Shown here: piece by piece, positions 36,399 to 48,449 of the stretch
Layout: each line of letters starts with the position of its first letter
Position numbering within the stretch: position 1 is the first letter of the stretch
Assembly (NCBI GenBank): GCA_028554645.1
Contig: JAQOOI010000022.1
Span: forward strand, 124,001 to 188,000
Source of the DNA: Omphalotus guepiniiformis
Lineage: Eukaryota > Basidiomycota > Agaricomycetes > Agaricales > Omphalotaceae
Length of the DNA: 64,000 nucleotides
Direction of reading: 5' to 3'
Program-made: the position numbers and the translations under genes
The notes under the pieces: generated by a model
Databases searched by the model: none
What the model was told of the DNA's origin: nothing
Seen by the model: only the letters and a program-made list of their open reading frames with translations

Positions 36399-37189
36399 AT
36401 GCGCCGAGGACCGTATGCCGAGTTGTTGAGTATTGGACAAGGAGAATCACGAATTCGTCCAGGAGCAGGAGAGATTTTGGTTAAAGTGGAAGCGATGTAT
36501 CTTGATCCAATGTCATGGATGGTACAAGTACCTTCTGGCTCTGGAGGAGGAAGCCAGAATGGATATACGACTGGACAAGTGCTGGGCACTGTCGCTGCTG
36601 GAGAGGTGAAGCAAGTTGGACAGGGTGTTGATGCGTTTTGCCAGAATGATCGAGTGTAAGTAAAGGGTCGTTCATTGGGATTATGTGTTGTTGTGGTTCG
36701 CACCCCATCGCGGATGGCCATTGACGCTGGCACCTCGGCTGATTTTTATTTTGTTTTCAAAATAATACATATAGGTGTTTCCGATGGACAGCGCTAGATG
36801 ATAATGATTACGGGTCGCTTAGAGAGTACGCTTTGGTTCCTGCGGAGATCGCGGTACAGGTGAGCAACGATGCCCTATCTCTCTTTGTATTCAGTCCTGA
36901 AGGGCAGTTTTACTGGTCTAATTTTGTCCCCTTTTTTGCGTCCGTCCGTACTACTTAGATACCGTCAAACTTGACTTTCAGTCAAGCTGCCAAATTAGGC
37001 ATTGGCGTATCGACTGGAGGGTCGAATTCAGGATCGACATTTATTACCTCGACGACTGCCTCTAGGCAGAAGGCGCTTGTTATTGGTAGAAGTATGAGTG
37101 CGGGCACGGGTGGTAGTAGATATTGGGGAGCATTAGTACCTATGAGGGAAACGGCGAATGCTCGGTTTGTAGTTATACAGAGACAGTGA
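36399..37189 (+). CDS. GroES-like (MDR) dehydrogenase fragment
   Basis: Three exons join from the ATG at 36399, via GT-AG introns at about 36655 and 36859, to TGA at 37187-37189. The product matches only the N-terminal GroES-like half of zinc-type alcohol dehydrogenase or trans-enoyl-reductase proteins: PGAGEILVKVEAMYLDPMSWMVQ, TTGQVLGTVAAGEVKQVGQGVDAFCQNDRV, SLREYALVPAEIAVQIPSNLTFSQAAKLG. The Rossmann NAD(P) domain that should follow is replaced by about 60 Ser/Gly/Thr-rich residues without a GxGxxG. No zinc-binding Cys are visible. It is therefore either a truncated pseudogene or a shortened gene still under its promoter. It is divergent from the CstF-like gene, with about 490 bp between them. 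Confidence 0.6.
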
Positions 37190-37445
37190 TTTACAGATTC
37201 AGATTATAGTACAGCACAGTACGCAGTGGGTTCAAACTTCATGTATCCTTTCTTGGTGGTCAATTTGATTTTATTACGGAAAATGTTACAGCACCCCCCG
37301 ACTTCACGTCTAGTTGAGAACCTCAGTGCACGGATCCAGAACCCTTCAACTTCAGCATTGGATCGAGGTAATGTACGTGCGGTGAGAGTCGATTACTTTG
37401 TCTATTCTATAAATACTAACGCTCGGTGGTGGTAAAGAAGACGAA

Positions 37446-37640
37446 GAAGAGTATGAAAAGCAAGAGAAGATTCAGAACATTCTCTTGAGATTTCTCTGTC
37501 TCTGTGTATTCGATACCTCAACGTTCGCGGGAACGTTAACCTAAGAAGAAGTGTATGAAAAGCAGAATATTTCCTTGGAACTTCTCTGTCTCTGTGTATA
37601 ATTTGTTACCTGGACGTTCGCGGGAACGTTAGCGTCAAGT
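37446..37640. repeat. Tandem duplication (about 100 bp unit) with palindrome
   Basis: Two units share GAAGAAG(A/T)GTATGAAAAGCA, TTCTCTGTCTCTGTGTAT and AACGTTCGCGGGAACGTT. The last is a near-perfect palindrome (7-base arms, 4-base centre), present at about 37521 and 37613. The repeats lie 3' of the dehydrogenase fragment. Confidence 0.65.
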
Positions 37641-38743
37641 CGGAATTTCAAGAATTGAAAAGAGATTTCAGAAGAACTTCGGAAAAAACCTAGGTCTGTC
37701 TGTGTCGAGATTGAGGTAGTCTTGTTCTAGATCTGCGAAATAAAGAAGTCAGAAGTCTTGTCAATGAGATTGGGGCGACACGGCGGTGGAGGCCAAGGAT
37801 TTCGATTATTCCCGAGTTGGGACATGTACCCCCGCTGAAAGTAAAGAGTTACGTTGGCGCCCTGTGGACAGAGCAGGAGGGGATAGCCTAAGAAGCTGGG
37901 GTAGGTAGTATCAGAGTCTTGGAGTGAGATCTCATCATCATGCATAATTCAATACATATTGGAGCAGCAAACGCCCTGCACAACTCGGATTCCTGTGAAC
38001 GACGCGGCGAATGTCAGTGTCCGATCTAAGTACGTAGTACGTACCCGTACCCAAGTTGAAGCCACACAGACTTGCGGTTTCGCGGGGAAATGTCTTGGTA
38101 CGCTATAGTATATTGCGGGCATGCGGGCGTGGATAAGAATCGAGTGTTGAGGATGTAAGAAGTGAGAAATCAGCTGAGGCTTATATTGATTTCTTTGCTA
38201 TCATGATCATGAAAGATTGAGTGTTTTGCCACTCACTGGAGTCGTACATATTTCAAAGCTGTATAATCGCAGGCACCCCGAGTGCTCATTAGAACGACTT
38301 CGAATCGTCTACTGTTCTCATCTAGAGTTCGGAACCCCAAGAGAAGTGTTTTGTTTTTGGGATTTCAGAGAAGGACTGACTCGGTGAAGGACGCCGTTCA
38401 TGAGTTCGTTCGTTGGAGCGAGGCAACTTAATCAAGTGCACGAATTATTCAATCAAATGTTTTAGAAGTGACTCACTGATCGTTGAGATCCGTATGCCCA
38501 GTCGTGACCTGGCGAAGCTGGTCAATTCATTAACGAATGATGAGTATCTTCAGCGCCACCGGTGACGAGGAAAGCGTCAAGGACTAAACAGGCCCGCCGG
38601 TCCGAACTCCGTCGGAGTGATAAATAACCTTTAATCGGAGCTCAAAACGCGTCCAGTCACAGTGTATGTCACAATAGCGCGAACAAGCGAGCGTGACTTT
38701 CAACACGGCTTGTATTACGCCAACCACGAAAAGCCCAGTACCA
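37641..38743. other. Intergenic stretch
   Basis: No gene supported. A short self-complementary run (GTACGTAGTACGTAC, about 38030) is present. The last 50 bases are the 5' leader of the next gene. Confidence 0.45.
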
Positions 38744-41700
38744 ATGGACGCGTCGTTACAAGCTTCAACCTCGAGCTCGACGAAATTCTCATCGATTCCA
38801 AGGTCGCCGAAGAAGATGAGGCTTGATGAGGACGTGGAGATGCTCAGCACTGAACAGCCTAGTTCAAGTTCGCAGGAAACAACTTGTTCTGTCTCTGAGA
38901 AGATGACATCTCAGGCTAGGACTCTAGCACCACTTCCACCAGCGGAATTGCTTATATCTTTACCGTCTCTTTTGATTCATCCTCCGAATCATCATTTTCA
39001 CGCGAGGTCTCTGTGTATGTCGTTGCTTGCGATTAGGAGGTGTCTTAGGTTACCGGATTTGAGTCCGGAGATTGAGTGTCGAGCGTGGACGACGTTGGCG
39101 GAACTTGGGATGACGGTTATTGGGGGTGGGTTTCAGTTGAGTGAGGAGCATGTGTGGGCTTTGGGAGTTGAGGCTGAGGTAAGGTTTGATTGGCTTGTTG
39201 AAGGTGGATAGATGCTGATGAGTGGTTTTTTTTTTGGTGTGTAGATTGAGGAAGCTACGAGTAAAGGAGTACGTTTATACGCGTCCATTCTCTGTTTTTC
39301 GTTGCTGATAGTTGTCTTTTTCATCTAGCTTTTGATAGCACGAAAAGTATGTTTACGCGCGTTGTTATCCTGAGATATCTGCTCATATACGCTGTCCTTT
39401 TTCAGCACCCTAGCTTACGCTCTTACTGTCCCCAATTAACATTCCTCGCCGCCCAACTTGCGTTATGGCAACAAAACGTCAAGTTCGCACGAACACTTCT
39501 CCGTCGACTCTTGACTACCTTCACACCCAACGACCCACCGCACGTCGGTTATTCCGCACACCTACAACTCATTTCCCACTTGACAACCTCCACGACACAT
39601 TCCCGTACAGGTTCCCCGAGTAAATCAAATTCACACTCGCCCTTTACGAAGATACCTCAGGATATGCGTGCGGCGTTTAACGCGGTACAGGATATGCAGA
39701 ATTTGGCGCAAAGAAATGCTCATGATCAGGTTGTCGTTTTGACGCACGTTCTGAGGTTGAGACTTTTAGTTTCGACGGGGTTGTGGGAGCAAGTTGAGGA
39801 GGCTTTGGGGAAAGCGGAAGGAGAGTTGGGGATAGAGTTTTCTTCTGAGAAGGAAAAGGAAGATGGGGAACGCGCGGGCGATCTGGATGTGTCCCGGAAA
39901 GGCTTGCGCGTTTCGGATATCAATGTTGATACTGCGAATTTGAACCTGAACGCTTCTCCGTCGAAGACGCCAAAGAAAGGCTCTACTCTGTCGCAGACAA
40001 CGCAAACCCAAATGTCCCCTGATACTTTGGCTATCCCACCACCCCCATCCATAACGCCGAAAGACGCGTTCACTACCTCTATGACACTCCATACTCTGAT
40101 CATCGGCGTGGTGTTTTACACATACGTAGGTCGTGCGAGTGATGCATCAGCGAGACTGGCGAGGTTACATGTGCTATTGGACAGCGGTGCGTTGAAATTC
40201 GATAGGAAGGCAGGAGGGTGTAGAGGGAACACAGTGGTAGAGTCCTCTACCACATTCGAAGGTGGAACTACAGCGAACACAATACCACCTTCAAAAGAAA
40301 AAGAGGACACTGCTTATCATGGGACCGAGAACGAGAGCACAAGGGAATTGAACGCGTGCGGTATTGTTCAAGTCCCACTTTCGTCTTCCTCTTCCTCGAT
40401 TACTCCACCACTTTACATCCAAACGACCCACCCACGCGTTCTTTACGTCCTAGCTTACCTCGTTAGCTGTATAGCGAAGAAAGATCCGGTGGGGAGGAAA
40501 CCCAAGCGGAAGGTTTTTGCGATGGAGGGTTTGAGGGCTTGGGAGAAGGAAGTGAGGAGGGAGTTGAAGGTTCCTGCTTGGGGGTGCGTTGGGGATGTTG
40601 AGTTGGTTGAGGGGAGGATGGGGAGAGTGAAAGGGGATTTGTTGTGTGAGTTGGTTGGGGTGAGTGGATTTGATTTTCGGTTTTTTTTTCCGGAAGAGAT
40701 ATGTCTAATGGCTACCCTATATTCTTGAAGGTTTCGATTATGCGTTCTGAATTTAAAGCTGCAGAGGAGGTAAGCAAGATTTTGTCTGTCTATCTCCCCC
40801 ACCGCCATTGCATCCCACCTTTTTTCCTTTTTCTTTTTTTTTTATGTTGAAGTAATTGCTGACATCCTAACCCCAACAGACTCTCAACGTCCTAATATCT
40901 CACCTCCGTAACTCCTCCCTCTTCTCATCCTTCTCTGCCCGCGTGACCCTACACCACGCGCACCTAGCGCACGCAAAAGGCGATACAGAACGCGCGATGA
41001 AGTGTTATGAGGTCACAAGGGAATTGGCGGAGGAAAAAGGCGACGAGTTTGTCACGATATGCGCCAAGGCGGGTCTAGTGGGGCTGCGAATTGGTTTAAT
41101 TAGAAGTAGGGACAAGCACGGGGGCGCGGGGAGGGGAGGGGGTACGCACATGCATACGTCTACGGGTCAGGAGGCAGTGGCGGATGTAGATGAGATGGAT
41201 GTCGATGGGCAAGGGAGAGAGGAAGGAGAAAAGGAGAAGGAAGAATGGGAAGATATTATGAGAATGGGTCAAGAAGTTGCTGAGGAATGTCGAGGAATGG
41301 GAGGGACGATGTGGAGTGTTGGACGTGTGATTGAGGCTTGTTTAACGGAGGAGATAATTAGAGCCAAGTAAGTTTCTATCCCTTCTACCAACTTCTACCC
41401 TCTTTCCCTACTTTTTCTTACCCGTTTTTGCGTGCCCACCTGGTAACTAACCAACTGCCTTTACCACCAGACAACACCTAAAAACGGCCCTGTCGCACAC
41501 ATCCACAGCGGGGGATAATCATCTTCGAGCGTTGATACTTGCACTTATAGCTTCGCATTACTTTCATACGTCGACGAGGGATGCGTTGGATATGTTGGGG
41601 ACGTGTGGGAATCTCGCTGCGGGGTTGGGTGCGGGCACTGGTAATGGTACTACTGGCGTGAAGAAGAATGCTGCGGGTGGCGGGAAGAATGGAGATGCGC

Positions 41701-41955
41701 TAGGAAATGCACCGTTGAGGGTTTGGGTGGGGGAGAGGAGTCTTGGTTAGTCTCTTTTCTCTATCTCTATCTCTTTGGGGTGATAGTACGATACTAATAT
41801 TGTTGCTTTTACCTTTCGCAGAGATCCATAAACGTAACGGGGATACTACCACTGCGCAGAAACAAGAAGCTGCTAATCAGACCCTACGTCTCGCTATAGA
41901 GAAAGCGGAAAAAGCGCAGAAGGTGCACGAAAGGTCTCTGCGGAGTTCTTCGTAG
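38744..41955 (+). CDS. MAU2/Scc4-type cohesin loading factor
   Basis: About eight exons join to roughly 890 residues. Start ATG 38744 (MDASLQASTSSST) is the first in frame after stops. A disordered Ser-rich head precedes helical, TPR-like repeats: LLIHPPNHHFHARSLCMSLLAIRRCL, EIECRAWTTLAELGMTV, HPSLRSYCPQLTFLAAQLALWQQNVKFARTLLRRLL, HVLRLRLLVSTGLWEQVEEAL, and near the end ARVTLHHAHLAHAKGDTERAMKCYEVTRELAEEKGDEFVTICAKAGL and the family-typical PLRVWVGERSLEIHKRNGDTTTAQKQEAANQTLRLAI. Scc4/MAU2 partners Scc2 to load cohesin on chromatin. Exons near 39245 and 39330 are only about 24 and 18 nt. Long acidic and Ser-rich inserts lie between repeats. Assignment rests on the C-terminal block and overall repeat pattern. 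Confidence 0.75.
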
Positions 41956-42447
41956 GTTGTTAGGATGAGACTGACACAATGACGCCGCTTCATATCATTT
42001 TCTTCCCAAACATTTATATTTTGGTCATGCGTGCTTATCTGTCATTTGTTCTTTTTTCTCTCGTGCTTTCTTCGCTATGTTAGTTATTAGTTAGTTTGTA
42101 TTTAGATCATTTTCTTGTCACATGGACTGGACTCTATTGACATCGCAGTGCACTTCTGTCGTTCGCATGTACTTATATGTATTGTTAATTCGCAATGTTC
42201 GCAATGTATACTGAAATCAGTTTTGTTTCATTGTTCAGCATGAGTAGAGGAATAAGTAACAGATTGGGCAGTTTGTTACATAGTGGAGCAGGGTTAAAGC
42301 ATGAAGTAGCAGGGAAGGTCGTTCTGGATATCCTATTGTTCATTGCAGCATCTCATTCCCCCCCGCGTCTATCACTGCCTGCATTCGAATGTCTATCACC
42401 TCATTCAATTTGTTCTACCCGGCATGTACTCAGTCAGTCAGTCGGAA
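41956..42447. other. Intergenic stretch between convergent genes
   Basis: 3' regions of the cohesin-loader gene (plus) and the large minus-strand gene; no gene seen. Confidence 0.45.
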
Positions 42448-45400
42448 CTAAGTAAACAAACGACTACTCACCATCCTCTCCAATCCAATTTGCGGTGCAA
42501 ATACTCTCACTCTCTCTTCTGCTGACAACTCCAGAAAACTATCCAAATCCGTCTGACACAGCACCACACACGCAGCAAAATGATTCATTCCATCCGCAGC
42601 AGCTAAACTTTGTTCGTCCTATTGACCCAAGGATGAATTTTACTATTAGACTACACATTCCTGAGAAGAAAAACAAACCTGACTTACCTCTGTACACTCA
42701 TCTTCAAGCCACGCCCTATCACCCCAAATAGCACCTCCAGTCTCATCCTGCGCTTCAGCCATATCACCAAAACATCTCGCAAAAATAGCTGCTTCATCAA
42801 CTGTATCAGCAAACGCCATGAGAATCTTACAACTCTTCCGTTTCTTATCGCACGCCTCCGAAATCGAAAGATCTCTTCGTAGTTTCTTAACAGCCTTCAA
42901 CACAGGCGGAGAATACGCGAAAAGCTTGCTTTCTTGACGACTTGACCCCAACTTCGCCCCCGCCGAAGTAGTAGTAGCTGACTTGAAAGACATTGACGGT
43001 GCGTACGCTTCAAAGATCACGAGGAGTTGCGTATAGCGTTGTGATTGTGAGCAAAGGTTTGACAACACATTTTCGCATTGGGAAGGTAGACCGAAGAGGT
43101 TTGTGAAAATGATAGCAGTATGAGGATCGATGATGAGGTCCACGCCTCCGAGGGTATTCCGCTCTACGAGACCAATAGCGCAAGCTGAAGAACGAAGGGA
43201 GCGCACCAACATTTGTTTTTGAAGAAATTCCATACAAGTCAAGTAACAGTGCGCTGAAGTTGGGAATGTTCTACCAGGGGGTATCTTGAGGGTACGTTGA
43301 TCGTATAGGTCCTGAGGTGCATTTCGAGGTGGAGGAACAATATCGTCAGTGGTTGTGGCTGTAATTGAAGCGTCCGGTTTTGCAATTGAAGAAATATTGG
43401 TATCTTCTGGTTGAGCTGGTTCTGGTTCTGGGCTCCGAACCTTCCTAGCACGTAGTCTCGCAAATTCGAGGGCTCCAAAAGTACTATTGAAAGTTTCAGG
43501 TTTCAGCAATGGCATCGAATTCGAGTTCGGCTCTGCGAGTGAGCCAGAAGGAGGTCGCTCGACGGCCTGAGAAGCAGAGGCGACAGTAGAAGCATCCACG
43601 GGTTTGAAAGTTTCTTGAGCATTGTATCCCTCTTCCGCGATCGTCGTCTGAGAATCAAAACACAAAGGCTCGAAACTAGTTTGCTGATAATCGCGGTCGG
43701 CGATACGATATCCACCATGAGTTTCCGCGGGATATCCATCCAAAAGGTCTTCGTCCAGTCGTTGACTACCCCCATACACGAAATCCTCCAAAATCCCTTC
43801 CGTACGACCTGAGTCTACCTCCTCAGCATGACGACGATGATAAACCTCATCAGGAAAAAACGCTATTCCAGAATCATCAGCAAAGTCCCCAGTTCCAAAG
43901 TCGCTTTGCAGTCCCTTTGAATCCAATCCGAGTCGTCGTCGTTTATACGGTCTTTCCATTCCTGATTCCTGATCATCCTGGTCATAAACAATGGTCCGAG
44001 TCGCCATCGGCATCGGTAGGGGTGCCCAGTTCTCTTTGTCACTGTCCCCTTCATCTTCATCTTCATCTTCATCTTCATCTTCATCTTTGAGTAATGTTGT
44101 CGTTACGGGGTACCCCATAGAATCTGGATGCTGATACCGAAAGACGTTGAAATCCTCCTTGCCGCCAACTGAATCAAGCGGAGAGAATTCCGGTTCCATA
44201 GACTCTTGAGCTTCATATCCGGCGTAAATCTCTCCTTGTCCTTGAAAGCTCCGTTGGTCAAGACGAGAGTAGCCTCCTTCCTGGTCCGAACCATAGGCCA
44301 CATCATGCTGCACCAAATCATCATCACCACCACCACCACTTCGCCCCTCAACAAAGAAGGCGTTACCAGCACCAAGTCCCCCCTTAACAGTCGCTTCTTC
44401 ATCCTTAGCGCGCAACCCCACAAGCCTCCTCCTCTCCTCCCCCGACAAAATGATCCCACAATAATCCCCACTATTCATAATCAACCTCCCCAACATATCC
44501 TCGTCCTCATCAGCCTCTAACCACCGTCTCCACACACGTTCTTCAGCCATCCTTTCACAGTCCACGCCCACGTCCACGCCCACGCCTACGCCCTCCGAAT
44601 CCGACGCCAATGCAAAGCCGCTCATCGCCAGAACACGACCCAACATCTCCGATACCCCAGCATCAATCTGCTCAACCGACATCCCATTCTTATTATCGTC
44701 TCTATCCACGAGTCGGTCAACTCGGATGACTTCAGTCGTAGTTGGTAATCGGTCTTGGACAGTGAAAGGTCTACGATACGATAAGGCGTCAGTCAAACCA
44801 AACCAAACCAGTGCCGGTGAGAAGGGTAAGGGTAATGGGAAAGGGAAAGGGAAAGGGAAACTCACACCCAAGATAATTCCAAATTCAAAGGCTGCAATCC
44901 TTTAGTCTTTTTGAGGAACTGCCAATGTGCGCTCTGCTTCGCAAGCTGAGGCGGTAGAGCAGATCCTTGCATTTTATTCTTGATCATGATTGGAACGATA
45001 AAATCCGAATATTTCGTAGGAATAAAAAGATCATTGGGTGGATGGTCCGTTGGTGGAGGTAGATGCGGTACTAGAATAGTGAATAGTAACAGTGGTGAGA
45101 TTTAATTTCAATTCGAGTGGGCAAAAACCAAAAAAAAAAAAGAAGAAAAGAAAAGCACCTACCTTCCATAACGAAACTCCTCTTCTCATCCAACTTTTCC
45201 TTTAAAATAATACCCTTTGGATCTTCTCCCCGCACAGCTTGATATAGTCCTAAAATCTCCTGCCCCAGCCCCATATCCATATCCATGTCACTCCCTCCAT
45301 GACCATGATTATTATCCTCGCGTGCCTTCGACTTCAAGTTATCCCCAGCACGGTCCAAGACAGACGGTGGTTGCCCAACTATTGACTCGCTCGCTCCTGG

Positions 45401-47392
45401 ACTCGATGGAGAAGGCGCTAGAGGCGACAAAGGTGCGCGCGAATGCAGTGTCTGTGGTGCCGCCAAGTCGCGCTCAGGTTCAGGTTCAGGTTCGGGTGTT
45501 GTCGTTGTCGTTGTCGTGGTTGTTGTGGTATTGAGAGGAGGTCCAGTCCGCCGGTGTTGTAAGGAGTTTAGTAGGAACGCAGCGAGACTACGAAAAAAAA
45601 AACGAATCAGTTAATTACATCGTATGAAGGGTAAGCAGTACTTAGGAACGTACCTTTTATCAGCCCCAAGCTGTTTAGCTTTACCGGCCTTTCCCATCAT
45701 CATCATCCCACCAGAACCAGAACTAGAACCAGAACCACCGATCCTTCTCCCTCGTGGAATCGCAGGTACGTCTGCACAACAACAAAACAACAAGCATTGA
45801 GGGTTTCAGCTTCTCTCACTCTCGAAAAACAACGAAACAAAAACAAAAAGCAAAAACAAAAGCAAAAGCAAAAGCAAAAACAAAAACAAAAGCAAAAGCA
45901 AAAGCAAAAGCAAAAGCAAAAGCAAAAGCAAAAGCAAAAGCAAAAGCAAAAGCAAAAGCTCAACGTACCCATCCGCATCTCCTTCAAACTCTCAACATCA
46001 ACATATACACCCTCAAATTCCGTATCAGGTGAAGAAGGCATTCGTAACTGATCATGATCAAGTAGTTGGTCTTCTTGACTCGACGAAGGGGTTGATTTGG
46101 ATCTTGATGGAGACGAAGAGCAATATGTTTCTACATAGAGGGTTTTCGGTTTCGGTATGAATGACAGATGATGCAAAGGGACTCACGCCATCCATTAACA
46201 ACAATCATATTCTCTCTACGTAAATCCACTTCATCCTCCCCCTCATCCATCTCCACCATCTTAATCTGATACTCAGGCTCCGGACGACGAGCCACCGGTA
46301 CCGGTATCGTTCCAGGACCTTTGACGCTCCCTCTGTGTCCGTCTCCTTCGTGTGTTGAATAAGAAGAGGAACTCCCTGATCCTGAAGCAGGACGACATTT
46401 CCTAGAAAAAATAGGAACACAATCCACTCCAAATTCCATACGCGCATTGTCGAATAGGAATACAAAAGGTGGTGAATCCGGTCTTGTTGACACACCACTC
46501 GTGTCAAGATATCGGTTTGAATTTGCTACGCCGCGCGGAGGACAAGAAAGCACAGCGACTGACTTGAAGAATTGTTTTACACATCTCGTTTGTTCGGGGT
46601 TGAGTGTCAAGTTGACGTTTCTACGGGTGGCGAGTCAGTTGTTCACAATCTTTTTATGCGGAATTGACGAATGAACGAACGAACAAAGTTTGGTCCGAGT
46701 TAACTATGGGTTCTTCGATGGGATCTACTTTGATGAGCTTCTTGGGCATAGCGGATGATGTGATGAAGTCGTAATATGTTTTTGGTAGTGTTTTTCGGGA
46801 TTCATTAGAACCAGGACGAGGTGTTTGATTTAGTGCACGTCGAGAAAGAATTGGTTCGAATGGGTCGTGTGGGACGTAGCATTCATCTGGTAAGGCAAAT
46901 AAGAGAATCAGTTCCTTCAATTGTCGAATTTAAGACCAAAGAAAAAACTCACTCACAATCATTATTGTAAATAGCCTCTTCCGACTTCGACTTGGCACGT
47001 TTTCCAAGCTTTAATCCCACAAACAGCCGTTTGAGATATTCACTCGCTTCGGTAGATACCAGCAGGGGTTCTTCGTATTTCTCTAGCTTGTCAAGCGCAT
47101 ATAACCGCTTCAAAGACTCGAAAGGTTCAGTTGGAAGTCGGACTGAGAAGGACTCGGTGAGAGGCACTTGTCGTAAACTTTGCGAAAGGAGCTGAATGTA
47201 AAAGTAAATGTTTCAGAAATCCTGAGAGTTCCGAGATGAAAGCAGGATGAAAAGAGAACGTACTTCAGTAACAGCTTGTTCAGTAAATTCAATATAATCA
47301 GTTGTTAAGTGCTCGATAGCATAATCGTAGAGCAAATGGCGAATGTGAAGACGAAGAGATTCTTCTGAGCGAGCGTCTTCGAATATTCCCAT
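42448..47392 (-). CDS. Large multidomain protein, possibly SHOC1/Zip2-like (XPF-related)
   Basis: Minus strand, roughly ten exons from ATG 47392 (MGIFEDARSEES) to TAG at 42448-42450; the largest exon is about 44.77-42.69 kb, the last 42618-42448. Total is over 1,200 residues. The middle is low-complexity: a Thr11 run followed by PEPEPEPE (about 45470-45525), a Met/Gly/Ser-rich exon (45670-45760), and an acidic EDEDEDED tract (44047-44085). The C-terminal part looks folded: ADIIID-like VDLIIDPHTAIIFTNLFGLPSQ, RYTQLLVIFEAY, and MNHFAACVVLCQTDLDSFLELSAEERV...IGLERM. These resemble the inactive XPF-nuclease-like and neighbouring segments of SHOC1/ZIP2 meiotic crossover proteins, as far as I can judge by eye; this is inference. 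It is complete, with no lesion in the joined exons I checked. Confidence 0.55.
45838..45958. repeat. Intronic hexanucleotide microsatellite (AAAGCA/AAAACA)n
   Basis: About 20 six-base units, mostly AAAGCA with a few AAAACA interruptions, fill an intron of the large minus-strand gene (donor GTACGT at about 45967, acceptor TTGTGCAG at about 45773). On the sense strand the units read TGCTTT, a polypyrimidine-like run ahead of the acceptor. The many open frames crossing it (CFCF, KAKA) are artefacts. Confidence 0.9.
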
Positions 47393-47792
47393 TGCATGGA
47401 GTCGGGAATTCAAGTTTCAAATATCAATGTTCAAGTTTCAATATTCAAGAGAATGTGGGGATGAAGCAGGGATGAAGAGAGTACGAGTTAGGTGGGGTGA
47501 GGGTCCAGGGAAGAAACTGCTGAATCCGGTCACCCCATGGCGTAGCTTAGTCTCGAGTCCACCTCTGCTCTTCGTCGATGTATTTTTTCGTATTCAAGTT
47601 TTTGAAAGAGACTGTACTACAAGAAAGACTCGTCTAGAAGTCGTCGTCCCTTCTCGACATGATATCTATACTATAGCAGTCGTCGAATGTAATTGGCCTC
47701 CCATACCCCTTCACGTCAAGACACAATACAAAGTTCGCCCTATTCGCCAGAGTCAAAAACGATATTCAAGACCAATCTCTAATCCTCACCTT

Positions 47793-48449
47793 TCACTTCG
47801 CGTCCCACCCTACACCCCTCACAGGTGCACCATCACACCCAACAATATTAAGAGGAAGAAGATTAACCATCGCCTCTTCCCCTAACTCTCCCAAATTCGT
47901 AAGATTCTCAACAATAACACCTCCAGCACCAAGTACAGCCTGATGAACAGGATACTCATTCGTCCCACTAAGATCCGGACTAGGCACATCAAGCCCAATC
48001 ACCCTAATCCCCAAACCCAAAATGCGCCTCGCAGCATCAACATCCAAATACGGATGCTCGAAAAACTTGTCCCCAGTCGCCCAATATTTTGACCAGCCCG
48101 TATGAAGAAGAAGAATAACACCCGGTTTCATTTTCTCGGTATAGGGCTGGAAATCGTTCCAGTTGATTGGCTCTTTCTCTTTTTTGTACGTGAGGTCGAT
48201 GACTAGAGCCTTTCCGCAGAGAGATGAGAGGGGAATCTGATCAACGGATTTACCGTTGGGGATGAAGTGGCTGGGAGCATCGAGGTGGGTTCCTGTGTGC
48301 GAACCTAGAGTGATACTGTGCATGCTTGCTCCGTGCTCTTCGATTGTGATGAGAGGGCAGCAAACGAATTTAGGCATGCCTTCGAGGATGGACATGTTGT
48401 TGGGATCGAGTTTATGGGACAGATCAACCAGGGAGGTTTGGTACGACAT
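47793..48449 (-). CDS. Cyclase-family metal hydrolase (kynurenine formamidase-like)
   Basis: A single uninterrupted exon of 218 residues, ATG at 48449, stop at 47793. The metal-binding signature of this family, HxGTHxDxP, reads SHTGTHLDAPSHF at about residue 49. Other family blocks: MKPGVILLLHTGWSKYW and IRVIGLDVPSPDLSGTNEYPVHQAVLGAGGVIVENLTNL. Members hydrolyse amide or lactone bonds (for example N-formylkynurenine) with a divalent metal in the cytosol; the exact substrate is not decidable. The lack of introns is unusual in this window and would fit retroposition or a bacterial origin, though many fungal members of this family have few introns. It ends about 400 bp upstream of the start of the large minus-strand gene. 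Confidence 0.88.
   Translation of the reverse strand: MSYQTSLVDLSHKLDPNNMSILEGMPKFVCCPLITIEEHGASMHSITLGSHTGTHLDAPSHFIPNGKSVDQIPLSSLCGKALVIDLTYKKEKEPINWNDFQPYTEKMKPGVILLLHTGWSKYWATGDKFFEHPYLDVDAARRILGLGIRVIGLDVPSPDLSGTNEYPVHQAVLGAGGVIVENLTNLGELGEEAMVNLLPLNIVGCDGAPVRGVGWDAK

Noticed and set aside
44206..44520. 104-codon plus-strand open frame
   Set aside because: It is antisense to the long coding exon of the large minus-strand gene.
45703..46176. Open frames of 80-160 codons on both strands with CFCFCF or KAKAKA repeats
   Set aside because: They are produced by the intronic AAAGCA hexanucleotide tract; the real exons on either side join across it in another way.
47427..47885. 152-codon plus-strand open frame
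   Set aside because: It overlaps the promoter of the large minus-strand gene and the 3' end of the cyclase gene and has no domain-like content.
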